From NCBI RefSeq assembly GCF_031882575.1, contig NZ_CP134772.1, forward strand, positions 4,297,001 to 4,361,000: a stretch of DNA of 64,000 bases, in the 5' to 3' direction. Made by a program: the position numbers and the translations under genes. This document shows, in pieces, positions 41,433 through 52,081 of the stretch. The first letter of the stretch is position 1; each line of letters starts with the position of its first letter. The notes beneath the pieces were generated by a model that was given only the letters and a program-made list of their open reading frames with translations, did no database searches and was not told the origin of the DNA. Source of the stretch: Pseudomonas sp. VD-NE ins (lineage in GTDB: Bacteria; Pseudomonadota; Gammaproteobacteria; Pseudomonadales; Pseudomonadaceae).

Positions 41433-44144
41433 ATGCTGATGAACACTCCACGCTTCACGCTCAAACCCTTGGTGGCAACGATTTCTCGCCACCGTTTTGT
41501 TCCGTTGTATCTGGTGGCCATGGGGATGGGCGCCGGGACTGTGCAGGCTGCCGAGGACGACAACGCTAACGTCCCGGCAGCTGCGGCGGTGGTTGCGCCG
41601 ACCACGCAACTGCAACGAGTGGAAGTGACGGGTTCGGCGATTCGCCGGGTCGATGCGGAAACGGCGGTGCCGATCACCATTCTCAAGGCCGATGAGCTGC
41701 GCAAACAGGGCGTGACCACCACCGCCGAACTGGTCCAGCGCATCACCGGCAGCCAGTCGATCAACAACAGCGCAGGCTCCGTGGGCGCAGCCACTGGCGG
41801 CGCCTCGTTCGCCGACATGCGCGGCATCGGCGCGAACAAGACGCTGGTGCTGCTCAACGGTCGACGCCTGGCCAACAACGCCTTGTCGGGGACCAACTCG
41901 GCCGGCGGCGCGGTGGATCTGAACATGATCCCGTTTGCCGCCATCGAGCGCGTCGAAGTGCTGCGTGACGGCGCCTCGGCCCTGTACGGCACCGATGCCA
42001 TCGGCGGTGTGATCAACTTCATCACCAAGAAATCCCTGACCGACGGCCAATTGACTCTCGGCGGCGAAACCCCAACCCACAGCGGCGGCGGCCAGACCAA
42101 AGACATGAGCGCCAGTTGGGGCTACGGCGATCTGGAGGAGGACCGCTTCAACGTCCTCGGCGTGTTCAACTACAACAAGCAGCAGAACCTCGACGCCAAC
42201 GACCGCTCGTTCGCCACCGACTACGCCCCCGGTCGCGGCCTCGATCAGACCTCCGGCACCGCGTTCCCCGGCAACTACAGTCAGAACGGCAACGCGACCA
42301 ATCCGTTGGCCAACAGCAATTGCAACGGCCCCAACCTGATCGCCCGCGACGGCTTGTGCCGCTTCAGCACCCGTGAATACATCGATCTGGTGCCGCAAAC
42401 CGAAAAGACCTCGTTCTTCGGCAAAACCACCGGCAAGCTCGGCGACGATCACAACGTCAACCTCGAATACTTCTGGTCGCGCAACAACAACGCAACGGCG
42501 ATCGGCCCGGCGCCACTGACCGGCCTGAGCCTCGATTCTTCGTCGCCCTACTATCCCGGCAACGGCATCACCCCGGCGCCAACCGATTTCGCCCTCGACC
42601 CGACCCAACCGGTCGACGTCAACTGGCGTGAAACCGCGGCCGGCCCGCGTGAATCGAAAGACCAGAACACCAGCCAGCGCTTTTTGCTCAGCTTCGATGG
42701 TCTGGTCGGCGGCTGGGATTACAACGTCGGCGCCTCGTACAACCAGAACAAAATCGTCTCCAGCGTCACCAATGGTTTTGTCAGCGATCAGGCGATGATC
42801 AATGGTCTGGCCAGCGGTCTGCTCAACCCGTTCGGCCCGCAGTCGGCGGCCGGTCAGCAGTACATCGACGACGCGGCGTACCACGGCGCCTACTCCACCG
42901 CTGTTGGCCGTGTCGCCGGTTTCGATGGTCGTATCAGTCGTGAAATCGGCGACTGGTTCGGCGCAGGTCCGTCCGGCCTGGCCCTGGGTGGCGAGTACCG
43001 CAAAGAGAAATTCCATCAGGACTTCGAGTCGTTCGCCGGCGACATCCAGAGCCTCGGTATCGACCCCGCCGGCAGCGTTGAGGGCGACCGCAGCGTGAAA
43101 GCCGCCTACGCAGAAATCAACGTGCCGGTGCTCGACAGCCTCGAACTGTCCGCCGCCGTGCGTCACGACAAATACAGCGACTTCGGCAGCACCACCAACC
43201 CGAAATACTCGTTCCGTTATCAGCCATTGAAAGAGCTGGTGGTGCGTGGCGCCTACAGCGAAGGTTTCCGTGCGCCGTCGCTGTACGAGCTGTATTCGCC
43301 GCGCAGCATCACCTTCACCCAGGGCTTCTACAACGACCCGGTGCTGTGTACCGGCGGTGTGGTGCAACCGGGAGGCAACGGCGGTCGCGATTGCGGTCAG
43401 CAGTTCCTCAACCAGATTGGCGGCAACGAAGATCTGGCCCCGGAGAAGGCGCGCAACGTGACCCTCGGCTTCGTGTATCAGCCGATCAACAACCTGTCGG
43501 TGGGTCTGGATTTCTGGTGGATTCACATCTCCAACCAGATCCAGCCGTTCCCGGAATCCACCGTGTTTGATCAGGCCGGTTCCTACCCGGACCGCTTCGT
43601 GCGCAACGCCGATGGCACGCTCAACTACATCGTCACCGGCAACGCCAACCTTGGCATCGTCGAAACCAACGGTGTCGATGTGTCGCTGGATTATCGCTTC
43701 CCGAACACGCCGTACGGTCAGTTCGGTCTGGGGCTGCAAGGCACCTATGTTGACGAGTACGACTTCCAGAGCACCATCAAAGGCCCGTTCACCGACAAGG
43801 TCGGCGACTTTCAGGGTGACGGCGTGATCGCCCGCTGGAAGCACAACCTCACCGGCAGCTGGACCTTCGGCGCGGCGCGGGCGGCACTGACCAACCGCTT
43901 CACCACGGGTTACAACGACTACGACCGCGATACCCACGCGCGCGTGGCGTCGTATTCGGTGTGGGACCTTTCGGCCGGTTACACCTTCAACAAGGTGCTG
44001 GATGTCGATGCCGGGATGAAGAACGTGTTCGACCGCAACCCGCCGTTCTCCAACCAGGCCTACAACTTCCAGAGCGGCTATGACCCGCGCTACACCGATC
44101 CGCTGGGGCGTACCTTGTTTGCGCGCATGACTTACCACTTCTAA
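41433..44144 (+). CDS. TonB-dependent outer-membrane receptor linked to a peptide importer
   Basis: A 903-residue TonB-dependent receptor. A signal peptide ends at VQA/AE (about residue 36); the TonB box region is QLQRVEVTGSAIRRVDAE. The plug (about 60-190) includes ADMRGIGANKTLVLLNGRRL and VEVLRDGASALYGTDAIGGV; the beta-barrel follows and ends in LFARMTYHF with a terminal Phe. It has no N-terminal signalling domain, so control through an ECF sigma factor is unlikely. The receptor type with the opening EVTGSAIRR is common for peptide- or oligosaccharide-like ligands. The flanking TonB motor and Yej-type ABC importer suggest a peptide-containing ligand. Confidence 0.92.
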   Translation: MLMNTPRFTLKPLVATISRHRFVPLYLVAMGMGAGTVQAAEDDNANVPAAAAVVAPTTQLQRVEVTGSAIRRVDAETAVPITILKADELRKQGVTTTAELVQRITGSQSINNSAGSVGAATGGASFADMRGIGANKTLVLLNGRRLANNALSGTNSAGGAVDLNMIPFAAIERVEVLRDGASALYGTDAIGGVINFITKKSLTDGQLTLGGETPTHSGGGQTKDMSASWGYGDLEEDRFNVLGVFNYNKQQNLDANDRSFATDYAPGRGLDQTSGTAFPGNYSQNGNATNPLANSNCNGPNLIARDGLCRFSTREYIDLVPQTEKTSFFGKTTGKLGDDHNVNLEYFWSRNNNATAIGPAPLTGLSLDSSSPYYPGNGITPAPTDFALDPTQPVDVNWRETAAGPRESKDQNTSQRFLLSFDGLVGGWDYNVGASYNQNKIVSSVTNGFVSDQAMINGLASGLLNPFGPQSAAGQQYIDDAAYHGAYSTAVGRVAGFDGRISREIGDWFGAGPSGLALGGEYRKEKFHQDFESFAGDIQSLGIDPAGSVEGDRSVKAAYAEINVPVLDSLELSAAVRHDKYSDFGSTTNPKYSFRYQPLKELVVRGAYSEGFRAPSLYELYSPRSITFTQGFYNDPVLCTGGVVQPGGNGGRDCGQQFLNQIGGNEDLAPEKARNVTLGFVYQPINNLSVGLDFWWIHISNQIQPFPESTVFDQAGSYPDRFVRNADGTLNYIVTGNANLGIVETNGVDVSLDYRFPNTPYGQFGLGLQGTYVDEYDFQSTIKGPFTDKVGDFQGDGVIARWKHNLTGSWTFGAARAALTNRFTTGYNDYDRDTHARVASYSVWDLSAGYTFNKVLDVDAGMKNVFDRNPPFSNQAYNFQSGYDPRYTDPLGRTLFARMTYHF

Positions 44145-44164
44145 AGAACGAGCACCGCAAAACC

Positions 44165-44257
44165 CTGTGGGAGCTGGCTTGCCAGCGATGGCGTTGTATC
44201 AGTCGACATTTACTTCACTGACATACCGCTATCTCTGGCAAGCCAGCTCCCACATGG
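44165..44257. repeat. REP inverted pair
   Basis: Inverted copies of CCTGTGGGAGCTGGCTTGCC and its complement in the 150-base gap between receptor and binding-protein genes. Confidence 0.9.
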
Positions 44258-44294
44258 GGACCGGGTTTCTTCAGGGATTTTCAGGAGTGATCTC

Positions 44295-46160
44295 ATGAGC
44301 TTTTTGCGCAACATGGCGGGCCTGCTTTTGGGCAGCGCGCTGCTGTGCACCGGCGCCTCGGCGCTGGCCGCTGGCAGTTATGCGCTGACGGTGTACGGCG
44401 AGGCGCCGAAGTATCCGGCGAACTTCCAGCACTTTGATTTCGTCGATCCCAAGGCGCCCAAGGGCGGTGCGCTCAGTCGCGCGTCGATGGAAATCGGCCA
44501 GTACAACTACATCAGCCCGTATGCCGATCAGGGCATTTCCGTGGTGCAGGTCAACGACTGGGTGTATTCGCCGTTAGCGTTCCGTTCGCTCGACGAGCCC
44601 TACACCGTTTACGCACTGGTGGCGCAACAGATCGAGCGCGATCCCGAAGGTATGTGGGTGCGTTTCACCCTCAATCCAAAAGCACGCTTCGCCGACGGCA
44701 CGCCAATCACCGCTGAAGACGTGCGCTACACCTTCAACCTGCTGATGACCAAGGGCAGCCTGAGTTATCGCCAGCAATACGCCGACGTGCAGGACGTGCT
44801 GATCGAAGGCCCGCGACAGGTACGTTTCACCTTCAAGAACAACCTCAACCGCACCCTCGCACTGGATCTGGCGACGATGCGCATTGTCCCCGAACACTGG
44901 TGGCAAACCCGTGACTTCGCCAATGGCGGCGGTTTCGAGCCGCCGCTGGGCAGCGGCCCGTACCGGGTGAGCAAGGTCGACGCCGGGCGCAGCATCAGTT
45001 TTCAACGCGATCCGGACTGGTGGGGCAAGGACCTGCCGGTCAGTCGCGGTATGTACAACTTCGACACCCTCACGGTGAATTTCTACGGCGACACCGACGT
45101 CGCCCGGCAACTGCTGCAGGCCGGTGCGTTCGACTACAACCGCGAGTTCTCCTCATCCGGATACGTGGTCGGCTATGACAGCCCGGCATTGCGCGACGGT
45201 CGCTTGCAGCAGGCGATCCTCGCCCCGGAGAAACCCACCGCCGCTCAGGGCTTCGTGTTCAACCTGCAGAACCCGATCTTCCAGGATCGTCGCGTGCGTC
45301 AGGCGATCAGCCTGCTATGGGATTTCGAGTGGACCAACAAGCAGATGATGCGCGGCTTCTACGTGCGCCAGAACAGCTTCTGGCCGAAGAGTGAAATGGC
45401 CGCTACCGCGTTACCTGATGCCGAGGAATTGAAAATCCTCGAACCGCTGCGCGGGCAGATCCCCGACGAGGTGTTCACCACGGTGTATCAGGCGCCGAAA
45501 ACCGATGGCAGCGGCTACATCCGCGACAAGCAACTGCAAGCGCTGAAGCTGCTCGCCGAGGCCGGCTGGACGCCGCAACACAATCACTTGGTCAACGCGG
45601 CCGGCGAGCCGCTGGAGTTCACTTTCCTCGACGGTCAGGGCGGCTTCGATCGCATGCTGTTGCCATTCAAACGCACCCTTGCGCAGATCGGCATCACGTT
45701 GAATCTGCGGCGCATCGATTCGGCGCAATACGTCAACCGCCTCAACGCTCGCGACTACGACATGATCGTCACCAGTTTCCCGCGCAGCGGCGATCCGATC
45801 GTCTCTCCCGGCCGCGAGTTGTACAGCCTGTACGCCTCGCAAAGTGCCACGCAAGTCGGCAGCTCGAACTCGATGGTGCTGGCCAATCCGGCGGTCGATC
45901 AACTGATCGACGGGCTGGTCCAGGCCAACACCCGCGAAGCCATGGTGCATTACGCCCGCGCCCTCGACCGGGTGCTGCAATGGGGTTACTACATGATTCC
46001 CAACTACTACTCCAAAGGCACGCCGACGGTGTATCAGAACCGCTTCGGCATGCCGCCCGTGCAACCGGCGTACGACGAAGGCCTCAACACCTGGTGGGAG
46101 GTCTCGGCCAAGGCGCTGACCACGCAACAGATGCACAGCCAACTCGCGGGGGGTCAGTGA
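44295..46160 (+). CDS. yejA: Peptide ABC transporter, substrate-binding protein (YejA-like)
   Basis: A 621-residue family-5 extracellular solute-binding protein (E. coli YejA about 604). A signal peptide ends near ALA/AG (residue 26), followed by [20 protein letters not shown] and the YejA-type [18 protein letters not shown]. The lipobox is absent, so it is soluble in the periplasm. YejA binds oligopeptides and microcin C-type peptide-nucleotides. It opens the yejABEF unit; the permease start follows its stop by one base. Confidence 0.92.
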   Translation: MSFLRNMAGLLLGSALLCTGASALAAGSYALTVYGEAPKYPANFQHFDFVDPKAPKGGALSRASMEIGQYNYISPYADQGISVVQVNDWVYSPLAFRSLDEPYTVYALVAQQIERDPEGMWVRFTLNPKARFADGTPITAEDVRYTFNLLMTKGSLSYRQQYADVQDVLIEGPRQVRFTFKNNLNRTLALDLATMRIVPEHWWQTRDFANGGGFEPPLGSGPYRVSKVDAGRSISFQRDPDWWGKDLPVSRGMYNFDTLTVNFYGDTDVARQLLQAGAFDYNREFSSSGYVVGYDSPALRDGRLQQAILAPEKPTAAQGFVFNLQNPIFQDRRVRQAISLLWDFEWTNKQMMRGFYVRQNSFWPKSEMAATALPDAEELKILEPLRGQIPDEVFTTVYQAPKTDGSGYIRDKQLQALKLLAEAGWTPQHNHLVNAAGEPLEFTFLDGQGGFDRMLLPFKRTLAQIGITLNLRRIDSAQYVNRLNARDYDMIVTSFPRSGDPIVSPGRELYSLYASQSATQVGSSNSMVLANPAVDQLIDGLVQANTREAMVHYARALDRVLQWGYYMIPNYYSKGTPTVYQNRFGMPPVQPAYDEGLNTWWEVSAKALTTQQMHSQLAGGQ

Positions 46161-46161
46161 C

Positions 46162-47226
46162 ATGCTGCGTTATCTGAGTCGACGTTTGCTGCTGATCATC
46201 CCCACGCTGCTGTGCATTCTGGTGGTGAATTTTCTGATTGTGCAGGCCGCGCCGGGTGGCCCGGTGGAGCAAGCCATCGCCCGTTTGCAAGGCTTCGGCG
46301 GGCACAGCATGGGTGGCGGTGGCGAGGTTGCTGCAGTTGGTGGCGCCGGGCGCAGCAGCCGTGGCCTCGACCCAGCGCTGATCGAAGAAATCAAACACCA
46401 TTACGGCTTCGATAAACCGATGCACGAACGCCTGTGGCTGATGTTGAAAAACTACGCACAGCTGGATCTGGGCAGCAGCTTTTTTCGCGGCGCCAAGGTC
46501 ACCGATCTGATTGTGCAAAAGCTGCCGGTGTCGCTGTCGCTGGGCTTGTGGGCGACGCTGATCACCTACCTGATTTCCATTCCGCTGGGCATTCGTAAAG
46601 CGATCAAGAACGGCAGCGCGTTTGATGTCTGGAGCAGCACGGCGATCATCATCGGCTATGCGATGCCGGCGTTCCTGTTCGCGATTCTGTTGATCGTGGT
46701 GTTCGCCGGTGGCAGCTACGTCAACTGGTTTCCGGTGCAAGGGCTGGTCTCGGATAATTTCGACAGCCTCAGCACGCTGGGCAAGATCGGCGATTACCTC
46801 TGGCACCTGGTGTTGCCGGTGACGGCGTTGGTGATCGGCGGTTTCGCCACGCTGACGATTCTGACCAAGAACAGCTTCCTTAACGAGATCAGCCGCCAAT
46901 ACGTCATCACCGCGCGGGCCAAGGGTCTGACCGAGAGGCGCGTGCTCTACGGCCATGTGTTTCGCAACGCCATGTTGTTGGTGGTGGCCGGTGTGCCGTC
47001 GGCGCTGATCGAGGTGTTTTTCGCCGGCTCCCTGCTGATCGAAACCATCTTCAACCTCGACGGCCTCGGGCGCATGAGCTACGAGGCAGCAGTGTCGCGG
47101 GATTACCCGGTGGTGTTCGGTGCGCTGTTTCTGTTCACCCTGTTCGGCCTGTTGATCAAGCTGATCGGCGACCTCTGCTACACCCTGCTCGACCCGCGCA
47201 TCGACTTCTCGGCGAGGACTGCCTGA
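46162..47226 (+). CDS. yejB: Peptide ABC transporter permease (YejB-like)
   Basis: A 354-residue inner-membrane permease. The opening [20 protein letters not shown] and the large loop with the [15 protein letters not shown] segment are typical of YejB; it is longer than DppB-type permeases by that loop. The EAA-type motif that contacts the ATPase is [20 protein letters not shown] near residue 250. Its stop overlaps the yejE start. Confidence 0.93.
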   Translation: MLRYLSRRLLLIIPTLLCILVVNFLIVQAAPGGPVEQAIARLQGFGGHSMGGGGEVAAVGGAGRSSRGLDPALIEEIKHHYGFDKPMHERLWLMLKNYAQLDLGSSFFRGAKVTDLIVQKLPVSLSLGLWATLITYLISIPLGIRKAIKNGSAFDVWSSTAIIIGYAMPAFLFAILLIVVFAGGSYVNWFPVQGLVSDNFDSLSTLGKIGDYLWHLVLPVTALVIGGFATLTILTKNSFLNEISRQYVITARAKGLTERRVLYGHVFRNAMLLVVAGVPSALIEVFFAGSLLIETIFNLDGLGRMSYEAAVSRDYPVVFGALFLFTLFGLLIKLIGDLCYTLLDPRIDFSARTA

Positions 47227-48248
47227 TGTTCACTCTCTCCCCTCTCGGCCAGCGCCGCGTTGCGCAGTTCAAGGCTAATCGACGTGGACGCTGGTCGCTG
47301 TGGCTGTTTATCGGACTGTGCCTGATTTGTCTGGGCGGTGAGTTGATCGCCAACGACAAGCCGCTGGTGATCCGCTACCACGACGCTTTCTACTTTCCGA
47401 TCCTCAGCGATTACCTGGAAACCGATTTCGGCGGCGAACTGCCGTTTCAGCCGGATTACGCCAGCGGTTACGTGCACAAACTGATCGAGGATCAGGGCGG
47501 CTGGATGCTGTTTCCGCCGATCCCTTTCAGTTATGACACGGTCAATTACGACCTCAGCGAACCGGCGCCGAGTCCGCCGTCATCGAGTAACTGGCTGGGC
47601 ACCGATGATCAGGCGCGCGATGTGTTGGCGCGGGTAATTTTCGGCACGCGGATTTCGATACTGTTTGCGCTGATTCTCACTGGCATCAGTGCGCTGATTG
47701 GCATCATTGCCGGGGCGTTGCAGGGTTATTACGGCGGTTGGGTCGACTTGCTCGGGCAGCGCGTGCTGGAGATCTGGTCGGGGTTGCCGGTGCTGTACCT
47801 GCTGATCATTTTGTCCGGGTTTGTCTCGCCGAGTTTCTGGTGGTTGCTGGGGATCATGGCGCTGTTTTCCTGGCTGGCGCTGGTTGATGTGGTGCGTGCC
47901 GAGTTTCTGCGTGGACGCAATCTGGAATACGTCAAAGCCGCACGCGCGCTCGGCCTGACCGACAACGAACTGATGTGCCGGCACATCCTGCCCAACGCGA
48001 TGACCTCCACCCTCACCTACCTGCCGTTTATTCTCACCGGCGCCATCGCCACCCTGACCGCACTGGATTTTCTCGGCTTCGGCATGCCGGCGGGTACTGC
48101 ATCGCTGGGCGAATTGATCGGTCAGGCCAAGCGCAATCTGCAAGCGCCGTGGTTGGGGTTGACGGCGTTTTTTGCGTTGGCACTGATTCTGTCCTTGTTG
48201 GTTTTTATTGGTGAGGCTTGCCGTGATGCGTTTGATCCCCGGAGCTGA
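47226..48248 (+). CDS. yejE: Peptide ABC transporter permease (YejE-like)
   Basis: A 340-residue permease, partner of YejB. The N-terminal helix is followed by a long periplasmic part (PLVIRYHDAFYFPILSDYLE) as in E. coli YejE, then the permease core with the EAA motif YVKAARALGLTDNELMCRHI. The GTDDQARDVLARVIFGTRIS segment is the standard entry to the core in this family. It is one base from the next gene. Confidence 0.93.
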   Translation: MFTLSPLGQRRVAQFKANRRGRWSLWLFIGLCLICLGGELIANDKPLVIRYHDAFYFPILSDYLETDFGGELPFQPDYASGYVHKLIEDQGGWMLFPPIPFSYDTVNYDLSEPAPSPPSSSNWLGTDDQARDVLARVIFGTRISILFALILTGISALIGIIAGALQGYYGGWVDLLGQRVLEIWSGLPVLYLLIILSGFVSPSFWWLLGIMALFSWLALVDVVRAEFLRGRNLEYVKAARALGLTDNELMCRHILPNAMTSTLTYLPFILTGAIATLTALDFLGFGMPAGTASLGELIGQAKRNLQAPWLGLTAFFALALILSLLVFIGEACRDAFDPRS

Positions 48249-48249
48249 C

Positions 48250-49935
48250 ATGAACGACAACCTGATTGAAATTCGCGATCTGCGCGTCGCATTCGCCGGG
48301 CAGGAAGTGGTGCACGGATTGAACATGGATATTCGCCGTGGCGAATGCCTGGCACTGGTCGGTGAATCCGGCTCGGGCAAGTCAGTGACGGCGCATTCGA
48401 TTCTGCGTTTGTTGCCGGGCAAGAACGTCAGCAGCAGCGGCGCGATCCGCTACAACGGCGTGGATTTATTGCACGCCAGCGAGCAGCAGATGCGTGGTTT
48501 GCGTGGCAACCGTATTGCGATGATTTTCCAGGAGCCGATGACCTCGCTGAACCCGCTGCACACGGTGGAAAAGCAGGTCAGCGAAGTGCTGGAGATTCAC
48601 AAGGGTTTGAAGGGCCGTGCTGCTCGCGAACGGACTTTGGAGTTGCTGGAACTGGTCGGCATTCGCCAACCTTTGCAGCGTTTGAAAGCCTATCCGCATC
48701 AGCTCTCCGGCGGTCAGCGGCAACGGGTGATGATCGCCATGGCGCTGGCTAATGAACCTGAGTTGTTGATCGCCGATGAGCCGACCACGGCGCTGGATGT
48801 CACGGTGCAGCAGAAGATTCTCGAACTGCTGATCGAGTTGCAGCAACGCCTTGGCATGTCGCTGTTGCTGATCAGCCATGACCTCAATCTGGTCCGGCGC
48901 ATTGCGCAACGGGTGTGCGTGATGCGTCACGGCGAGATCGTTGAGCAGGCGGATTGCGAGGTGTTGTTTCGGGCGCCGCAGCATCCATACAGTCGCTTGT
49001 TGATCGAGGCTGAACCGAGCGGCGCGCCGGTGCCGAGTGAGTACGATCACAACCTGCTCGAAGTCGATGATTTGAAAGTCTGGTTTCCACTGCCCAAGGC
49101 CTTGTTCAGCCGCCAGCAGGATTACATCAAAGCGGTGGACGGCGTGAGTTTCACCCTGCAACGCGGCAAGACCTTGGGGATTGTTGGCGAGTCGGGTTCG
49201 GGCAAATCAACGCTGGGTCAGGCGATCCTGCGGCTGGTCGAATCCGAGGGCAATATCCGCTTCGGCAACAAGCAACTGAGCCTGCTCAATCAGCGCTTGA
49301 TGCGACCGTTGCGGCGGCAGATTCAAGTGGTGTTCCAGGATCCGTTCGGCAGCCTCAGCCCGCGGATGTCGGTGCAGCAGATCATTGCGGAGGGGTTGCT
49401 GACCCATGGCATCGGCACTGAAGCCGAGCGGGAAGCGGCGGTGATTCGGGTGCTGGAGGAAGTTGGCCTCGACCCGCAGAGCCGTCATCGTTATCCCCAC
49501 GAATTTTCCGGTGGCCAGCGCCAGCGCATTTCCATCGCCCGCGCACTGGTGCTGGAACCGGCGCTGATTCTGCTTGATGAACCGACCTCGGCGCTGGATC
49601 GTACGGTGCAGAAACAGGTGGTGGAGTTGTTGCGGCAACTACAAATAAAACATGGGCTGACCTATTTGTTTATCAGCCATGATCTGGCGGTGGTACACGC
49701 ATTGGCGCATGACTTGATGGTGATCAAGGATGGCAGGGTTGTGGAGCAGGGTTCGTCGCGGGAGATTTTTGCCGCGCCCAAACACCCTTATACCCAGGAA
49801 CTCCTGAAAGCCTCCGGCCTAAAGTCCGCTGAAAAACCCTGTGGGAGCTGGCTTGCCAGCGATGGCGCCGAGTCAGTCGACATACCCTTCTCTGACCCAC
49901 CGCTATCGCTGGCAAGCCAGCTCCCACAGGTATAG
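48250..49935 (+). CDS. yejF: Peptide ABC transporter, duplicated ATPase (YejF-like) with a REP-encoded tail
   Basis: A 561-residue double ATPase (E. coli YejF 529). Each half has a full nucleotide-binding site: Walker [15 protein letters not shown] and [14 protein letters not shown], signatures [15 protein letters not shown] and [15 protein letters not shown], Walker [14 protein letters not shown] and [13 protein letters not shown]. Family sequence ends near [10 protein letters not shown] (about residue 523). The last 32 codons ([14 protein letters not shown] onward, ending SLASQLPQV) are translated from the REP pair at 49838-49930, because no stop precedes it. This odd tail may be harmless. 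Confidence 0.92.
   Translation: MNDNLIEIRDLRVAFAGQEVVHGLNMDIRRGECLALVGESGSGKSVTAHSILRLLPGKNVSSSGAIRYNGVDLLHASEQQMRGLRGNRIAMIFQEPMTSLNPLHTVEKQVSEVLEIHKGLKGRAARERTLELLELVGIRQPLQRLKAYPHQLSGGQRQRVMIAMALANEPELLIADEPTTALDVTVQQKILELLIELQQRLGMSLLLISHDLNLVRRIAQRVCVMRHGEIVEQADCEVLFRAPQHPYSRLLIEAEPSGAPVPSEYDHNLLEVDDLKVWFPLPKALFSRQQDYIKAVDGVSFTLQRGKTLGIVGESGSGKSTLGQAILRLVESEGNIRFGNKQLSLLNQRLMRPLRRQIQVVFQDPFGSLSPRMSVQQIIAEGLLTHGIGTEAEREAAVIRVLEEVGLDPQSRHRYPHEFSGGQRQRISIARALVLEPALILLDEPTSALDRTVQKQVVELLRQLQIKHGLTYLFISHDLAVVHALAHDLMVIKDGRVVEQGSSREIFAAPKHPYTQELLKASGLKSAEKPCGSWLASDGAESVDIPFSDPPLSLASQLPQV
49838..49930. repeat. REP inverted pair inside the yejF coding frame
   Basis: Inverted copies of CCTGTGGGAGCTGGCTTGCC and its complement. 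The whole pair is in frame with yejF, whose TAG stop is at 49933-49935. Confidence 0.9.
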
Positions 49936-50048
49936 AGGTGTTCCAAAAAATATTTTTCAGGCACTGCATCCAAACGTCTCCGCCACGGGTAGTCCCTGTA
50001 ACAGCCTTCTTCGGCTGTCAGCGACCTACCCTTTCGGAGATAACACTG

Positions 50049-50570
50049 ATGAACATCACCCAGCTGATTGGCCTCACCGGTTTGCTCGCCCTGTCCTCGA
50101 CGACCTTCGCCCAAAGCAGTTACCCCGACGCGATCAAAGTACCGGACGGCCACAAGATCGCGATGGAAACCACCGGCGTCGGTGAAATCACCTACGAATG
50201 CCGTGACAAAGCCAATACTCCAGGGCAGACCGAGTGGACCTTCGTCGGCCCGAAAGCGGTGCTCAATGATCGCAGTGGCAAACAGGTCGGCACTTACTTC
50301 GGCCCGCCCGCCACCTGGCAAGCCAAGGACGGTTCGAAAGTCACCGGCACGCAATTGGCCGTGGCGCCGTCGACTCCGGGCAACCTGCCCTATCAACTGG
50401 TCAAGGCCAATCCCGCCGAAGGCAAAGGCGCGATGAGCGGCGTGAGTTACATCCAGCGTGTTGCGCTCAAGGGCGGCGTAGCACCGGGCAGCGAATGCAC
50501 AGCGGCGAACAAGGGCAAGCAGGAAGTGGTGAAGTACCAGGCTGATTACATTTTCTGGGCGGCGAACTGA
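50049..50570 (+). CDS. Exported DUF3455 protein
   Basis: A 173-residue periplasmic protein with a signal peptide ending at TFA/QS (residue 21). It matches DUF3455: AIKVPDGHKIAMETTGVGEI, TYECRDKA, then GTYFGPPATWQAKDGSKVTG and a second Cys in GSECTAANKG. Function is unknown. GGAG precedes ATG 50049. Such proteins are often near an ECF sigma/anti-sigma pair, as here. Upstream, GCATCCAAACG with GTAG 12 bases on is a possible ECF promoter (low confidence). An ACAGCC/GGCTGT hairpin lies in the leader. Confidence 0.85.
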   Translation: MNITQLIGLTGLLALSSTTFAQSSYPDAIKVPDGHKIAMETTGVGEITYECRDKANTPGQTEWTFVGPKAVLNDRSGKQVGTYFGPPATWQAKDGSKVTGTQLAVAPSTPGNLPYQLVKANPAEGKGAMSGVSYIQRVALKGGVAPGSECTAANKGKQEVVKYQADYIFWAAN

Positions 50571-50593
50571 TCTCTCAGACTCAACATAAATCC

Positions 50594-50686
50594 CTGTGGG
50601 AGCTGGCTTGCCAGCGATGGCGTCGCGTCAGTCAACATTTATGTCACTGATACACCGCCATCGCGGGCAAGCCCGCTCCCACAGGG
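50594..50686. repeat. REP inverted pair, mixed classes
   Basis: The left element is GGGAGCTGGCTTGCCAGCGA; the right arm is the complement of the GGGAGCGGGCTTGCCCGCGA variant. The two halves of this pair have diverged or come from different copies. Confidence 0.85.
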
Positions 50687-50726
50687 TTCTGCGTTGTAAT
50701 GCGGAAAATGAGCTAGATTGCACGAC

Positions 50727-51260
50727 ATGCCTTTAGCCGAATCCACATTCGATTACGAAGCCCGTCTCGCTGCCTGTGCCCGTGGCGAGCGCTCGGCCCT
50801 GCGCGATTTGTATGTGCAGGAAGGCCCGCGTCTGCTCGGCGTGGCCAAGCGACTGGTGCGCGATACGGCGCTGGCGGAGGACGTTGTTCATGAGGCCTTC
50901 ATCAAGATCTGGAACGGCGCAGCGGGGTTTGACCCGGCGCGCGGTTCGGCGCGTGGCTGGATGTTCAGCGTGACCCGGCATCTGGCGCTGAATCTGCTGC
51001 GAGATCACGGTCGTGAAACGTCGCTCAGGGTTGAGCACGAAACAGTTGGGGACGATGACAGCTTCGACGCCCACGCGCATTCGGCGCGCATTCATCGTTG
51101 CCTCGAACAACTCGAGCCGCAACGCCGCCACTGCATCCTGCATGCCTATGTCGACGGCTACAGCCACGCGCAAATAGCCGCGCGCCTCGACACGCCGCTC
51201 GGCACCGTCAAAGCGTGGATCAAGCGCAGCCTCAATGCCTTGCGGGAGTGCATGGGATGA
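50727..51260 (+). CDS. ECF-type sigma factor (SigK-like)
   Basis: A 177-residue sigma-70-family factor with only regions 2 and 4. Region 2 (about 15-85) has LYVQEGPRLLGVAKRLVRDT, AEDVVHEAFIKIWNGAAGFD and GSARGWMFSVTRHLALNLLR; region 4 (about 115-170) has LEPQRRHCILHAYVDGYSHA and TPLGTVKAWIKRSLNALREC. Its stop overlaps the start of the anti-sigma gene (ATGA), so the pair is co-translated. I use ATG 50727 rather than the TTG three codons earlier. Confidence 0.92.
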   Translation: MPLAESTFDYEARLAACARGERSALRDLYVQEGPRLLGVAKRLVRDTALAEDVVHEAFIKIWNGAAGFDPARGSARGWMFSVTRHLALNLLRDHGRETSLRVEHETVGDDDSFDAHAHSARIHRCLEQLEPQRRHCILHAYVDGYSHAQIAARLDTPLGTVKAWIKRSLNALRECMG

Positions 51261-51949
51261 CCACTGAATCGGCGCAGGAACGTGATGAACTGGCCGGCGA
51301 ATATGTGCTCGGCACGCTTTCTTTTGAACAGCGGATCGAGGTGCAACGACGCTTGCCCAACGACCCCGAACTGCGTGCAGCGGTGGATGCCTGGGAGCGG
51401 CGTCTGCTGGAGTTGACGGATCTAGCGCCTGCGCAACAACCTTCGGCGCTGTTGTGGCCACGGATCGAACGCAGCCTTGAACGACTCGCGCCAAAAGCGT
51501 CATCGACGTCATGGTGGAATCTGTTGCCACTCTGGCGCGGGTTGAGTGCTATCGGATTGGCCGCCACGTTGATTTTGGGTTCGATCCTGTTGATCCAGAC
51601 CACGCCGAAACCAAGCTTTCTGGTGGTGCTGGTCGCGCCACAGGACAAGGCGCCGGGCTGGGTAATTCAGGCGAGCAATTCGCACGAGATTCAGCTGATT
51701 CCGCTCGGTGTGGTTGAGGTGCCAGCGGACAAGGCGCTGGAATTCTGGACCAAGGCTGACGGCTGGCAGGGGCCGGTTTCGCTGGGGCTGGTCAAACCCG
51801 GGCAGGCGTTGTCGGTGCCACTGGACAAGCTGCCGCCGCTGCAACCTAACCAGTTGTTCGAACTGACGCTGGAAGGCGCCAATGGCTCGCCGATCGGCAA
51901 ACCGACCGGGCCGATTCAGGCGATCGGGCGCGCGGTGAAGGTACTGTAA
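51257..51949 (+). CDS. Anti-sigma factor, RskA-like
   Basis: A 230-residue membrane anti-sigma factor. The cytoplasmic part begins with the RskA-type motif RDELAGEYVLGTLSFEQRIE and binds the sigma factor. One transmembrane helix (GLSAIGLAATLILGSILLIQ, about 93-112) leads to a periplasmic domain typical of RskA (PSFLVVLVAPQDKAPGWVIQ, and a late YPxGP-like end PTGPIQAIGRAVKVL). No Zn-binding HxxxCxxC motif is seen, so it is not a redox-sensing ZAS type. Confidence 0.9.
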   Translation: MTTESAQERDELAGEYVLGTLSFEQRIEVQRRLPNDPELRAAVDAWERRLLELTDLAPAQQPSALLWPRIERSLERLAPKASSTSWWNLLPLWRGLSAIGLAATLILGSILLIQTTPKPSFLVVLVAPQDKAPGWVIQASNSHEIQLIPLGVVEVPADKALEFWTKADGWQGPVSLGLVKPGQALSVPLDKLPPLQPNQLFELTLEGANGSPIGKPTGPIQAIGRAVKVL

Positions 51950-52081
51950 GGCTCTGCTCTGCGGCTCCTGGCAAACATCATCGACATCGATGTTTACAAT
52001 CACGGCAATGAAGTTCTCATAAAAAATCCCGGGCGTAACATCTGCTCCATACCAACCAACAACACCCCGGAGCACACCATC

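Noticed and set aside
41364..44138. 924-codon open frame antisense to the TonB-dependent receptor
   Set aside because: Codon pattern mirrors the receptor frame; no family sequence. GC-rich genes commonly leave the antisense frame open.
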